In this document: positions 12,080-25,100 of the stretch, in pieces
How the letters are laid out: the number at the start of each line of letters is the position of its first letter
Position numbering within the stretch: the stretch's first letter is position 1
Translations under genes and position numbers: made by a program
Notes under the pieces: generated by a model
What the model was told of the DNA's origin: nothing
Databases searched by the model: none
What the model saw: only the letters and a program-made list of their open reading frames with translations
NCBI RefSeq assembly: GCF_963678635.1
Contig: NC_087066.1
Coordinates: 41,751,338 to 41,815,337 of the forward strand
Origin: Symsagittifera roscoffensis
Lineage: Eukaryota; Xenacoelomorpha; Acoela; Convolutidae
Reading direction: 5' to 3'
DNA length: 64,000 nucleotides

Positions 12080-12640
12080 GTTTTAAAGAAAAGAAAAAGC
12101 TTTTTTTTTCCAATTTTTCTAGCGAGAAACACGTTTGCTTATAGAGGTTCCACTCCGCAGGCAATTTTGCATTTTTAGAAAACTCTCAAAGATGCAATTA
12201 AAATAACTGAAATTTGAAAACTCATTTATTATTTCTTGATAGGATAAGATCTCTAAACTTTGAAAATCAAATCCGTCAAAAACATCAGCAAAAAAACCCA
12301 ACAATTCAGCTTGCTCAATTCAAGTTGGACTGATTTAATCCGGCTCATAAATCAGTCCAACGTGAATTGAGCAAGCTGAATTGCTGTTGTTTTTGCTGAT
12401 GTTTTCGATGAATTTGATTTTCAAAATTTCGAGATCTTATCCTATCAAGAAATAATAATTGAGTTTTCAAGAAGCAGTTATTACGTACACAAAAAAAATT
12501 ACAAAATTTTTGTTATTTTAATTGCATCTTTGAGAGTTTTTTAAAAATGCAAAATTGCCTGCGGAGTGAAACATATAAGCAAACGTGTTTTTCTCGCTAG
12601 AAAAATTGGAAAAATTATTTTTCTTTTTTTAAGCTTTAGA
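12080..12640. repeat. Long palindrome (about 250-280-bp arms, 10-base loop)
   Basis: Arms 12080-12337 and 12348-12640 are reverse complements with moderate divergence and a few indels. The innermost 13 bp (TTGGACTGATTTA, 12325-12337) pair perfectly with 12348-12360 around the loop ATCCGGCTCA. Outer landmarks also pair, e.g. the left-arm AGCGAGAAACACGTTTGC with the right-arm GCAAACGTGTTTTTCTCGCT. It lies within the dystroglycan intron, so the pre-mRNA would form a long hairpin. It may be a foldback MITE; I see no obvious target-site duplication. Confidence 0.9.
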
Positions 12641-12881
12641 TATAACTGATTACAGTAAAATGTTTTCAAATTGGTTCCATTCATCATCAAAAAATTCATC
12701 ATCATCAAAAATTGTAAATAATCTTAGCCCGAGTCTAAGGATCATTTTTAACACAGATGGTTCTTGTATGTCAACTTCTTAGTCTTTTCATCGTATTATA
12801 TACCAAAAGTGTTTTCTTTACCTTCACTTCAGTTATAAAAGTGTTTTTCCTCAGATAAGACGTTTCTTCGAAATAATTTAA

Positions 12882-14240
12882 ATATGCAACTCTCTAACAT
12901 TGCATAGGTTATGCCGATCTCTTTAGTGTCGTATACTGTCAAATTTTCTCAGTTTGAATTCTGTCTGATCAAAATTTGCTGGTTTTCCACCTTCATTAAT
13001 TTCATTTCATTTGCTGTTCCAAATAATAACACTCTAATTTGATAAACAGATTTAGCATATGTTTCGAAAAAAAAGAAAAGCTGCATTTGATTGAAATAAA
13101 AAAATTATCGATATAACATAGGTTGTGATTTCAAACTTCTTTTTTTTTACTTTTTTTACTTTTTTTTACTATCATGTTTCTATTTCAGTATAATACTAAA
13201 AAGTACTTTTTTGTATTTCATTCCAAAAAAAATTGAGTGTTTGTGCTTTATTATTTTCTTAACAAAACTGTATAATCAGGAACATAAAAAAACAATTAAA
13301 GGAGATTAGAGTAAATTATTATCGCTTTTTTCAACTCTTTCATTGATATGCAACTCTCTAACATTGCATAGGTTATGCCGATCTCTTTAGTGTCGTATAC
13401 TGTCAAATTTTCTCAGTTTGAATTCTGTCTGATCAAAATTTGCTGGTTTTCCACCTTCATTAATTTCATTTCATTTGCTGTTCCAAATAATAACACTCTA
13501 ATTTGATAAACAGATTTAGCATATGTTTCGAAAAAAATGAAAAGCTGCATTTGATTGAAATAAAAAAATTATCGATATAACATAGGTTGTGATTTCAAAC
13601 TTCTTTTTTCTTACTTTCGTTATCTTCTTGTAATTAAGGTCTGTTTCAAATACAGTACCTAAATGTTTTGCCTGTCAATTCATTAAGCACTTAAATACTT
13701 TTTGTTTTTCCGTTTGTTGTTTGTCATTAACATCAAAACTATCAAGATAAAAAAATTAGAAAATCAAAATTTGCCAAATCAGAATTTAAACAAATATGCC
13801 AAAACTTGGATTTTTCAAAGTCATCAAAGTTGTTAAAATACTGATTTGGCCTTCCTACAAAATTTTAAAAATTTTTTTATTTTTGATCTTGATTTTTTTG
13901 TTGCTTGATTGTAACTGGTCGTTACGGTACAAATTGAGCAAACGTTGCTTTTTCAAAGATGCATTTTTAATCTTATTACTTATTCAAACGCATGCATTTT
14001 GTGTTTTTTTTTGATAAAGGCAAACTTGTTAACTGTTCTGTTGAGTATTTCATTCAGGGCTCTTATCATGTTTCTATTTCAGTATAATACTAAAAAGTAC
14101 TTTTTTGTATTTCATTCCAAAAAAAATTGAGTGTTTGTGCTTTATTAATTTCTTAATAAAACTGTATAATCAGGAACATAAAAAAAAACAATTAAAGGAG
14201 ATTAGAGTAAATTATTATCGCTTTTTTCAACTCTTTCGCC
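12882..14240. repeat. Nested direct duplications inside the intron
   Basis: Segment X (12882-13150) recurs at 13346-13614 (offset 464) with very few changes. The following segment Y (13171-13340) recurs at 14065-14235 (offset 894). The order is X-Y-X'-unique-Y', which fits duplication of an X-unique-Y unit followed by loss of the unique part from one copy. Noncoding. Confidence 0.85.
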
Positions 14241-14453
14241 ACAAGATTTTCTGCAAGCAAAATCTAAACTTATGTTTTTTTTATGCAAAAACGGAAGTTT
14301 ACAATACGCTGCGCTAGCCAACTTTTTTTTCCACCTCCTTAAAGTGGTCGGAACAAAAACTGCAACCGTTTATTTGAAGTTAAACAATTATTTTTTCATC
14401 ATGTGCTTTTCAAATCAATGGCGTTTTCAAACTAAAAATTGTGCCCTGCCTCT

Positions 14454-14836
14454 CAGGGGTGCATCTACGATTTTCTCGAGGGGGGGGGGGATTTTCAAAA
14501 AATTTTCAAAAATTTTGTCGACCTTTTTTTAGGTCGACCAAATAGATTTTTCGAGCTCTCCCATTTTTTGTTCCTATTTTGGCAAAACTTTCTGCACCGT
14601 GCGCAAAGTTTTGAAAAAACAGGCCAAAAAAGCGTTTTCAGGCACTTTTTGGAAAATTTTGACCAAAAACTTACGTTTTTTCGGCGCGCGCTCCCCCTCA
14701 AAATTAGTATATATTGGCGCCAAAGGCACTTTTAGAAAATTTTTAGGGTCCATCACCAAAAATGGATATCTCAAAATAGTACAAAGGGGGGACCCTTTGA
14801 GTTCGCCCTCCGCCACATCCCCTAAATCCGCCCTTG
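14454..14836. mobile_element. hAT-type MITE with perfect 8-bp target duplication
   Basis: The 383-bp element begins CAGGGGTGCATCTACGATTT and ends CCCCTAAATCCGCCCTTG, imperfect terminal inverted repeats of the CAGGGGCGGATTTAGG type. It is flanked on both sides by CTGCCTCT (14446-14453 and 14837-14844), an 8-bp duplication as hAT transposases make. It has no transposase. Related sequence lies at 53827-54273, and a diverged relative near 18560-18840. Confidence 0.85.
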
Positions 14837-14844
14837 CTGCCTCT

Positions 14845-16560
14845 CTTACTACCCTATTTTAAATATTAAGAGAAATGATTAATTTTTGTCCTACGTTGTG
14901 AAGTTGATCGTGTTCAAAAAACTAAAATTCTTCTACTCATAAAAAACACCTACTAATAAAACGCGCTAATAAAAAACAACCACTCTAAAACATGCCTTAA
15001 AAGACATCCACAATTGACCAAAAATCATATCAGATTAAAGAGCGCAATTTTTTCAATTAAGTCATTACTATTTTATCAATTTTCAGGAAGTTGTCAAAAA
15101 ACACAATTTTAATTCCCCTCGAAATGCATTAATAAGTCAGCAATCACAAGCTGTTTAACCAAGTTTTCAATCAGTGAGATTTTTTCATCAATGGAGAATT
15201 TTTAATATGCTATAGCGTGGTTGCTAGCCTCGTTTATGATGGAAGCACCGAATGAGTGAAATTAAGCTTTTAACCAATCAGATTTGTAGAAAATTCGTAA
15301 CAAGTTACCATAAAAAATGACTGACTGCAAAAAAGGTATATCTAAGTGCCGAAAACCGACAACTCGTGGTTTTATAGACAACTCGTGTTTGAGCTCGGAA
15401 AGCTCGCAACGCGTATCGACCCGATTGCATTATTTTCTGATTTTAATTTGTCTGACATTAACAAGAATGCTCTGAATTTAATTTTAAACAAATTTTGCGA
15501 TTTTTTAAAACATTTTGCTCAATTCTGATTGGCTTTTTCTTTCCATCATCCGGTCTATCCATAGTGTCTAAGAAAAAAATTATACGGCACCGTTTCCCGG
15601 CCCTGGCCCTTTTGCGCGTTTTTTGATTTTTCCGCACTTGTTTTTTTCTCAGTATTTTCTCAGATGTTCATAACCGCGGTATGATTGTTTCGAGAAAAAC
15701 CAGAGTGAGTGAGCCTTTGCGCAACAGAAGTTAACCACATTTTTTTTTCTGCTCTCGATCAGTTCTACTTAAAAATTACATTTTGGATGCAATTATAAAC
15801 AAGTTCATGTAGGACAAGTAATATTATTTTTGATTGATGTTTTTATCATAACTTTTTTTAGAAATTTTTCAAAAGTTTTTCTTTTTTTCCGCCCTAAATT
15901 GGTCCAGCTTCGCCTAAATAGCTTGCCTTAATTTAGCGTTCCTTATCATGAGAGATTAACTCCTGTAAATTGAGAGAATGTACAAAAAAAAAACGAAACA
16001 AAAAAACGATCGCAAAACGAAATCCGGTAGCAGAAAGCGACCAAAAGCAGAACGAACTGAATACACAAGATTATAATTAACAAAAACATTTTACCTCGCT
16101 ATTCTGTGCTTTGTATGGGGAAAGATTCCATATTCAACTTCAAATCCACTGATGCTTCGTGGCTTAGGCATGGTCTAAAAGTTAACTCTGCTTTCTTTTA
16201 TTTGTTTATTTGTGCAAAAGGCGAATCTTCCACTTGCACAATGGATGTACTCAAAGTTGCTCTTTTTTTTTCAGTTTGACCAGTCAGTTTGTATTTTTAT
16301 GCTTATGGAATAATCTTCTTTTAGGCTGGCCTCCTCAAAAGAAACAAATATTTAGGATTAACTTCAAATTTTTAATGAAAAGAAGACGCCACGCTGTTGC
16401 TAAAACGGGATCTCTTTTAGTATACCTTTTTCCAAAGGGAGATTCGTTACTATAGGTACAACTTTTACATATGCTTAACCCTTGAATTACTTCTTTATGG
16501 GGGGGGGGGAGGGTGGGCCAATTCGTTACTATGTAGCCTAGAGGAAAAATAGTCGTTAAA
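14845..16560. other. Remainder of the intron, no gene seen
   Basis: AT-rich sequence without coding signal. A 60-aa open frame at 15346-15528 has no recognisable family and lacks splice context. A G-rich run lies at 16500-16515. Confidence 0.5.
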
Positions 16561-16709
16561 GAGATCCCTAAAACGAATCGATTTTTTTTTCAATACCAGG
16601 AAAAAATTATGAATCAGAACCTCCTTGTATCAAAATTGCTGTCACTGTTTTGGACGGAGTTTCTGTTTTTTTTAAACAAAAATCAATCATTTTTTATTTT
16701 TCATTGCAG

Positions 16710-18072
16710 CGTAACAGACGGTCAACCCATTGGCGCTACAACTGAACCCACAGCGCAAAAGTACCCTTATCTCAAATCACGAGATGATCTCGTCAAGGTC
16801 ATAACCACAATGTCTCAAGGTCAAGTATTCTCCCAGAAAATTGACCCCAGCTTCTATTTCAAATGGAGTGATAACACAAACAGGTCAATTGCTTTATATA
16901 TGGCTACTGAGGATAAAAATAATTTATCCATGTTCGAGTCTATATATTTTGACGACGATACGAATCGCATTTGGGCGCTTCCTATGAGCGACAACGCGGG
17001 TCAAAATAATTACCACATCATGGCCAGAGGATACGGAGACAACGTCACTAGTTACCCTTATGAGGTTCTAGTCATGCCAAACATTAACAGTCCAAACCAC
17101 AAAATAATTCTACATTTCGAGTATAACTACATTCTCTTCGAGGCGTATCTGCCTTATAGACTTGAGTTGTTGCGGCTTCTAAGCGTAATACTTGGCGACG
17201 GGGGTTCCTTCGAAAACCTTACTCTGGACTCTTACGAGAACACAACTACAAATGGAACCTCCCAAATGCTAATCCGAATCAGTAATTCTTCAGTAGGCTA
17301 CAATCCCTGTAACAAATCTCAAATGAACAAGATTCTCAACATGTACGGGAAACTTTCGACTGGAATCAACAACGACCCACACGCTTATGTGGCCGACCAA
17401 ATGGGAAATTATAAACTTTTCAAGGTCGAGTTGGAGCTCATTGGCCCGTGTGCTAGCATAGCCGAACGATTGAAAACCGACGAAAGTTCTGTGCTCTCCA
17501 GCGTCTGGCTCAAGGTCGCATTTGGCATCATTTTGGCGCTCTTATTGATGGGAGCTGCAGTAGCAACTGTTGTTTGTCTTTGCAGACAAAAGAAGCTTCG
17601 CGCTGCTGTTTCAATCAAAAAGACAAATTCATCCTCGCTTTCCAAACATTCGAACAAAACCATAACGACCGATTCAAATTTTTTCACCGTGAAATCGAAG
17701 CACGTTCCGGTTATTTTTGCCGACGAGTATGACGAGCCCTCTTCCCTCAACCAGATATCGGCGGCCTCTCCCTTGATCTTGAAAAACGAAAAGCCTCCCG
17801 CGAAAGACTGTCTTCCCCCCATGAAACACGTAAACGGGTCTCTAAATCATTCGCCGATGAACGGACCTGTTGATTTCGACTTCTCCTTTGATACACTAGC
17901 TCCGAATGGGAACGGATCGTTGTCGTCGTGTATGCTAAACAATGCGTACCCGGGGTCTACGATCATGCACGGGAACTCACAGTGTTCAAGCGTATCGCAT
18001 CGGTATTGTCCGTCTCAGTATAGGCCCCCACCTCCATATAAGCCACCTTCAAAGGCCATAGTCCCAAGTTAA
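16710..18072 (+). CDS. DAG1: Dystroglycan, main exon
   Basis: Dystroglycan links extracellular matrix to dystrophin at the plasma membrane. Numbering assumes exon 1 is joined (487 aa). Seen: a cadherin-like/SEA-like ectodomain (about 45-290) with many N-x-S/T sequons; a GDGGS site (candidate cleavage G199|S200) matching the alpha/beta self-cleavage position; cysteines C234 and C281, which fit the beta-subunit disulfide pair; one membrane span (about 299-325) followed by basic RQKKLR; a conserved cytoplasmic VPVIFADE block (366-373); and a C-terminal PPPPYKPP (473-480), the PPxY motif bound by the dystrophin WW-EF region. The protein is far shorter than the vertebrate form, lacking the N-terminal domain and mucin region, and nearer nematode length. 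A frame opens upstream at 16609, but that part is the acceptor pyrimidine tract, so the exon is placed at 16710. Stop TAA at 18070-18072. Confidence 0.92.
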
Positions 18073-18184
18073 CTATGCTATCCCTCAAAAACTGTGTTTG
18101 ACCAATTTCTCGTGTTCAATGTTTTTGAATTCAAGTTTTGTAATAAGTTCCGACAATGCTTTGAATTGAAATTGAAATCTCTGC

Positions 18185-18246
18185 AATAAACTAATAATTG
18201 TGAGAAGGGGAATTTTTTCTTAGTTGTATCCAGTCGATAAAATAAA
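18185..18246 (+). terminator. DAG1: Polyadenylation signals of dystroglycan
   Basis: Two AATAAA hexamers follow the stop codon, at 18185-18190 and 18241-18246, giving predicted 3' UTRs of roughly 130-200 bases. Their use is inferred, not shown. Confidence 0.55.
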
Positions 18247-18249
18247 GAC

Positions 18250-21200
18250 TGGCTTTTGACTTAGATTGATTTTAATCTATTATGCTTGATTAAATTTAGA
18301 ATTTTATCCATTTTTTTTTCAAAATGATTACAGATAGGGACATAAATAAACTAGACGTGAACAAGCTTGTTCAAATAGTTTTGGACATGAGCTCAATTTT
18401 CGACCAATTGAGCAATCGAGCCCCCGCACACACCTCAGTTTAAAAATTTATTTCATTTATTGAAATAGGCGCTCATTGATTTGTTAAAAATTACTCCATT
18501 TGAAACAATTGCCAGATTACCAGTTAGTTGAGACACATAATGAGTTAGCCCAGTTTCTCCCGCTGAAAATTTTTTATTTAAAAAAATTTGTTACACTTGT
18601 TTTTCACCACCAATTTTTAAGAAAAACTAGAAACTTCTCGAAGGGGACAAATCTTTAGCAAAACGAAAAAAAAAATTTTTTCGGGCCAAAAATGACAGTT
18701 TAGAGCGTTTTTTGATAGGTTTCGAGCAAAAAAACGCAAGTTTTTGTCGCAAACTCTCGACCAAATTGAGGATCCTCTGTCTTAAGAGAAATTTTAGGGC
18801 CGTAGACTAAAAATAGATAACAAAAAAGGGTAGCATAAGATTATTTGCGTGGTGAGAAAAGAAGGTGAAATACTTGAGCCCCTGAAGCTCAAAGCTATTA
18901 TCAAAGCTATTTTGAAGAAACCTGGATTACGGTGATTTAATTCTCCTCTTAGCTTGTAGTTCTACTTCAAGTTTAGAAAATCTATTTCAAGATGGTATAG
19001 TCATACCCTTCAGACATTTTGATCATCACGCGGAAAGAGTTGGATGAATTTGTTCTATTGATTGAATTCTGAACTAAAATGCTTTTTTTTTCAGGTTGAA
19101 AAGTAAACCGTAGCGGGTAAGAGAGTAAGTCCTTCTCGTTCCATTAAAAGTTCTAGAAATTCATAGAGGCCATCAAAAAAAATTTTTTTTTCAATTAGTT
19201 TTCCAAGTTCAGACTTTCGCGACCGAATTTTGGTATGTCTAGACTATCGCAACCCACGGTGCGACTCATGCCCAGACTTTCCAGACTCAAACTCTCGGCG
19301 CGGCTATGCAATTTGGGGGTAATTCCGGATGAGACGCGACCCTCATAGTCTGGACATCAGACTGGGACCTCGACCAGGGAATCTGCAATGATAGTCAACA
19401 CGGGTGAAGACCCGCAAGCTAATTTAATGATTAAGTTCAATTGATAGCTAGAAAAGAACAGCAGTCTACTAGTCATGGCATGACCTTTGAGCTAAAGCCG
19501 ATGAGCTCATTTATTGAGTTAGTTTTGTGTAAATACGCAGTCTCTTCGTCACGATATAGTGAAACCAATTGAAATATAGTATTTACATCCAAATATATTA
19601 TTGATAAAACTATCTCGATAAAATATTTCAAACTAACCAATCATCATTCATAACTAACACTTACAATTAATTGTAAGGCTGAAACTATTCATAGTTTCAG
19701 CAACAGAACAAAATAATTATAACTTAAAAGAAAGTCGTTCTCCTTCAGAACAGTTCCAGATATCAAACTCGCAAAAAACCATTACACACTAGATCTATTG
19801 AGACTAGGAGGCATAAGAGAAAGCTTAAGATCGGTACTAGACTAAGAAGTTGCACGAATCTATCCGGCTGAAAATAAGATAGCATGACGAACAGACGGTG
19901 TACCATATCTGAAATTACTCTATGAGTGAGCCACCCCGGAGATAAACTCATCTGGTAAGACCAAGAGTCTCGAAAAAGACCTCAACAAATTTAGATTCAG
20001 CAAACTCAATAGAAATAAGATGAAAAACACATCACAAAATGTTCGATAGTATAGAAAACTTATTAGGTATGTCTCTACGTCTCAATAAGTCTAATCCGTT
20101 ACTTCAAACTATACGGCAAACACCCGGTGCCCGAACAGCAGACCGAGACCCTATATCGTGAAACGATGCAGACTGCAACGAATATTTCTCTACAAAATTC
20201 TAAATGCAGTAGATTTTCATTCACTAACATGAAACAAAAACTACTTGGAGCAGTAAGATACATTTCCCAGCCATTTACCTCTCAATGATGTATAACCATA
20301 TTATATAACACAATCACCACTGATAAAAAGATACGAATGTCGTTCATTTCCTTAAATCTGCAGTAACTTTAGAACAATTGTAAAATTAAAACTTTTTGAA
20401 AAAAAAAATAGTTGGTAGATAAATTAGAGTTAGATTTACTAAATTCATAAAAAATTTCTTGCTTCTCAAGAACTCGCGTCCTCATCCTCTCATTGCTGAT
20501 TATTCTTCGTTTCTTTATATAAAATCTAACCATGATCAATTAGAAATTAAAGTTATTTAAATTTTTAACTTTTACATCAACCCTTTTAAAATTTATAATC
20601 TTTCAATAAACTCAAACTATAAATTTAGTTATTATCAAGGCTTATCTTTGTTTTGTTTTATTCTATTTTTTTTTCAAACTAGATCATCAGGGCTATCCTT
20701 GGATCTTTAATTTTAAACTAAGTTTTAAGTTTTCATTCATTCAAAAATATTTGATCATCAAGGATTTCGTTTGATCAATCAGAACAGTTCTGTTCTCCCC
20801 AACTTTTAATAAAAAATTTCTAATGACCTCAAACGTCGTTTCACTCTCCAAATTTTATCAGCAGCCCAAGATTATTACAAAATTTTGAACAAATAACAGT
20901 TTTAATTTAAGAAAAAACAGTGATCAATTTGGTTACTCATCCTTCACGTGAGCCCCTCCTCTTACTAGACCAAGGCTTAAACACATCATAAACTTAGTAA
21001 AAACTAAATGATTATCTAACGACCTACTTGTGTTATCTTTCTACCTGAAACTTGTGGATTGATTCACAATTTTCCAACCCTTGATCACAAATCACAACCG
21101 TAAGTAAGAATAAGTAAGTTTTTCTTAAAACAGAACTTGGCCACCGAGAAAGTACAAAATCACTCTAACGAACCGATATAATCTCTCTGCAACCCGTCTA

Positions 21201-22150
21201 CAGTCAACAACATACGCCCCAAGATTGAGATAACCTCACAAAAATTGTAAGAACTAACAGTTTAGGAAATAAAAACCTTACCCCTTGAGTTTGCAACCAT
21301 AACTCTAACACTTATGTCAAGAGATAATCTAAAAAACGAACAAACAAAAATACTCCACAATTCTTAATTAAAAAGGAAAGATACATCTTGTAATTACACG
21401 AAACAAACAAAAAATAGGATATATCAGATTGAAAAACAAACAAGAAAAAAGGCAATACTCACAAAACAAAAACAAATTATTAAACAAAGAGTTTCCAAAA
21501 CACGAAACGCAGTCTGGGAATGTGACACAACTACAATACAAGAACTTGAAAATCTTTGAATTCACTGGACGACAAAAACAAACCGATAAGCTATCAAAAT
21601 TTTTTCCGAGTCAGAATCCACAACAGCATCACCTATAAAAGGTAAACACAGAATAAAAAATTCATTCCTTCGTAAACCACTAAGACTCTATAAATAGAAT
21701 CAACCAAAAAGGCATATTGAAAATTACACATTAAAAGTAATTTTGCAAAAAAAATTGATTCAATACTAAGAAAATTTTGACAATTATTCTATTTTTATAT
21801 TTGTCATTCACCCACAAAGCGATCCCGCTAGAGGACATGTACAAATTTGCCATAATCTAACAGCAAGCTCGTTCGAAAAAGGAAATATCCCATGTAAATA
21901 AGAATTTCCTGAAAAAAAAATCAGAAGACGAGTACTCGATTACTATCTACCAGGCATCACTAATATCATTTCACATTACTGAATAATTGAAAATTTACCA
22001 CCGCAATCATCAAATCAATTTTCACATCAATCACAAAAGATGATATAGAATTAGACTTCTAAACTTTTTCACAGAGTAAAACAAAATTGTTCAACATCAA
22101 CTCTTCCAAAGAGCAAAGTCAATTTTCACAATTGATGTTTTCTCTTTCAT
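18250..22150. other. AT-rich intergenic region, no gene seen
   Basis: No frame here looks protein-like on either strand. About 18560-18840 carries phrases resembling the internal part of the hAT-type MITE (a 'tttagggcc...aaaaatagata' phrase and 'cgggccaaaa'), a probable diverged relic. From about 20350 the base composition becomes strongly A/C-rich on the + strand and continues so into the retrotransposon fossil, so its 5' leader or LTR may start here, but I could not pair any LTR. Confidence 0.5.
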
Positions 22151-25100
22151 TTATAGTTACGATTCTATATTAGAATCTAACGAAACGTTTTATGTATCAC
22201 CACCGCAAGCGTCTCGACATGCATTTGTAAAACAAGAAATCAACCAATTCTCGAATTTTTTAGAATCAATTCGTGAAGCACTAACTGATAACGAAACAGT
22301 AATCAACACAGTAAAAATTGATATACAAAAAATTTTTTGCATGTTTCACAATTGATTTTTTTTCAACACAACTTAGATTTAGTCTCACCAGCAAGAAAAA
22401 ATTTTCCAACCACAAACTTTAGACGATGAAACAATTTTAGCAGACAATACAGAAAACTAATGGTCTGATGTGTTACTTTTCAATATCCCTAACTATATTT
22501 CAAGTGCAGCAATTGCCACTGTCTCTGTACACAAATATTATTTAAGAGTAACTCCACTCAGACACCACACCCTTAAGTTATAACACAATTTTTAATGATA
22601 GGAAAGTAATAATGGTTGAAATTCAACATTTATAAATACACAAGAAACCCTTAATGGAACTCCAAATCTGACACAACAAGAGTTTCAAACCCCATCACTT
22701 TTTGTAAACGGAGAAATAGTTGAAACACTACCTACAACAACATTTCTCCTATTCATTTAATACTCACAACACCACATAACAAAAATAAAAATACTCCCTT
22801 CTCACAAACAACATTGCAATCAACAGTTAAATCAACTGTTGTTTCAAAATACTCATTTATGGATTATCGAACACATAGGCCAAAAAGAAAAACACGACAA
22901 TATAACAAACAAAAATACGTTAATAGAAATAGGTTTGCAAATCGAAATTATGATTTTTTTCGGCAAATAATCATATTAGCAACCCACTAGCAAACTCTTT
23001 TTACACAGCACGTAATCAATCTCACGAACATAATTAGACCCAACGTATACCAAAACCAGTATCTCACTCAGTTTGTTTTATCCTCTTAATACACATGATA
23101 ACAAAAACACAAAATGACCGAAATTTTATTGATGACTCTAATAACACAATTACGCAAAACTGCAATACAAAGCAGAGCATCACATCCATCGCCAATCCAA
23201 AAGCCGTTATAGATTTTCGAAATTGAAAAGATAAACTAGAACAAAGCGAAATCACAATGAAACTAGAAGAAACAGAAAATTTGAAACTACCATATCAGAA
23301 CAACGTTCAAGCAACAACTTCACAAATTAATAATATCCAAAACTCTGATATTGAAAGAGCAGAAAGAATTACTCAAATCATAAACATCTGTGAAAAGAAT
23401 GCAAATTTCAAAGCAAAACTTCAGCCCAAAAATGGTGTATCTTTTGTCGTAGATATGTACATAACATTGCTGAATGCAGACAAAAACAACAAAACAGTTT
23501 AAATAGAGCACCAAAACACAAAGAAACAAGCAAAATTTTCTACCAATACATGATAAAAGATCAAAACTTACCAAATAAAAAGACTAAAAACAAAAAGGAT
23601 TTGAAAAAACACTCCCAAACAGCTATAACAATAACAGATCACAATCCCCCTATTCAAACATTTTTTGCGGATCATCAACAGATTGGCCAAAATTACAAAA
23701 TTATTCACCAAATAGACATAGTAGATGAAATAGCCGTAATAAATTCAGAAATAGAGATAACAACTAACAAAACAAATGAAGAAACTTTTCTCAATCACCA
23801 CATCAAAATAACTCACAATATTTGAAAAAACAAAACCAAAACTATAGAAGTAGTACACCAATACATCAAATACAAATAATCAAGTACAATCTACAGTTGA
23901 AACAATTTCAGACCATCCAAGTATTGACAACACGGAAACTTCAGAACTACAATTGAACCATATAGATTGTGAAAGCACAGATGATGAAAGTGACACAGAA
24001 AACACACTTGTTATTAACATGCTTAAAACAGAACCTGAATATAAAACACCACTTGACTCGAGTTGCTACTAAAATGATATTATCAGTTCTAATTCTCAAG
24101 AAATGGATAACAATCAGAATACCACAAATTACACCACACATATGGTGTATCTTTTGTCGTAGATATGTACATAACATTGCTGAATGCAGACAAAAACAAC
24201 AAAACAGTTTAAATAGAGCACCAAAACACAAAGAAACAAGCAAAATTTTCTACCAATACATGATAAAAGATCAAAACTTACCAAATAAAAAGACTAAAAA
24301 CAAAAAGGATTTGAAAAAACACTCCCAAACAGCTATAACAATAACAGATCACAATCCCCCTATTCAAACATTTTTTGCGGATCATCAACAGATTGGCCAA
24401 AATTACAAAATTATTCACCAAATAGACATAGTAGATGAAATAGCCGTAATAAATTCAGAAATAGAGATAACAACTAACAAAACAAATGAAGAAACTTTTC
24501 TCAATCACCACATCAAAATAACTCACAATATTTGAAAAAACAAAACCAAAACTATAGAAGTAGTACACCAATACATCAAATACAAATAATCAAGTACAAT
24601 CTACAGTTGAAACAATTTCAGACCATCCAAGTATTGACAACACGGAAACTTCAGAACTACAATTGAACCATATAGATTGTGAAAGCACAGATGATGAAAG
24701 TGACACAGAAAACACACTTGTTATTAACATGCTTAAAACAGAACCTGAATATAAAACACCACTTGACTCGAGTTGCTACTAAAATGATATTATCAGTTCT
24801 AATTCTCAAGAAATGGATAACAATCAGAATACCACAAATTACACCACACATATAGTTGAACCTAATTCCAGTATGAACAATGTATACCAGAAAACAACGA
24901 AAAAAATATCACCACCAAAAGAACAAATTTGGACAATACCACTTCTTTTAGAAAGCCACTGCATAAGGCAGAAAGTATAATAATTTATGGAAAATTTCAA
25001 CTTTTCATTATCCAAACTCAAATAATGGAACAAAACAAATTTTTACATAAACTCTTTAATCAAATGTTTAACATAACAGACCTTAAAAATAAAATAGTTG

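Larger units (their letters stand above)
11586..16709 (+). other. DAG1: Dystroglycan intron 1 (5124 bp)
   Basis: It is bounded by gtcagt at 11586 and a pyrimidine-rich acceptor ending ttcattgcag at 16709. It contains no credible gene. It holds a long palindrome (about 12080-12640), a nested set of direct duplications (12882-14240), a hAT-type MITE (14454-14836) and a G tract near 16500. The intron is far longer than the coding part of the gene (1464 bp). Confidence 0.7.

Noticed and set aside
16609-16709. An upstream start codon giving a single-exon dystroglycan with a hydrophobic N terminus
   Set aside because: The segment is the pyrimidine-rich acceptor region ending in cattgcag, and a proper signal-peptide exon in matching phase exists at 11485-11585. 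It could still act as an alternative start in an intron-retained transcript.
17409-17822. 137-residue open frame on the minus strand
   Set aside because: It lies entirely inside the dystroglycan exon and has no independent signal.
19090-19120. A 22-base microexon between a 'tttcag' and a 'gtaaga'
   Set aside because: Both splice signals fit by eye, but no flanking coding sequence exists to join it to.
19400-22150. 5' LTR of the gypsy-like element
   Set aside because: No segment here could be matched to sequence after 29480, and no primer-binding site was recognised.
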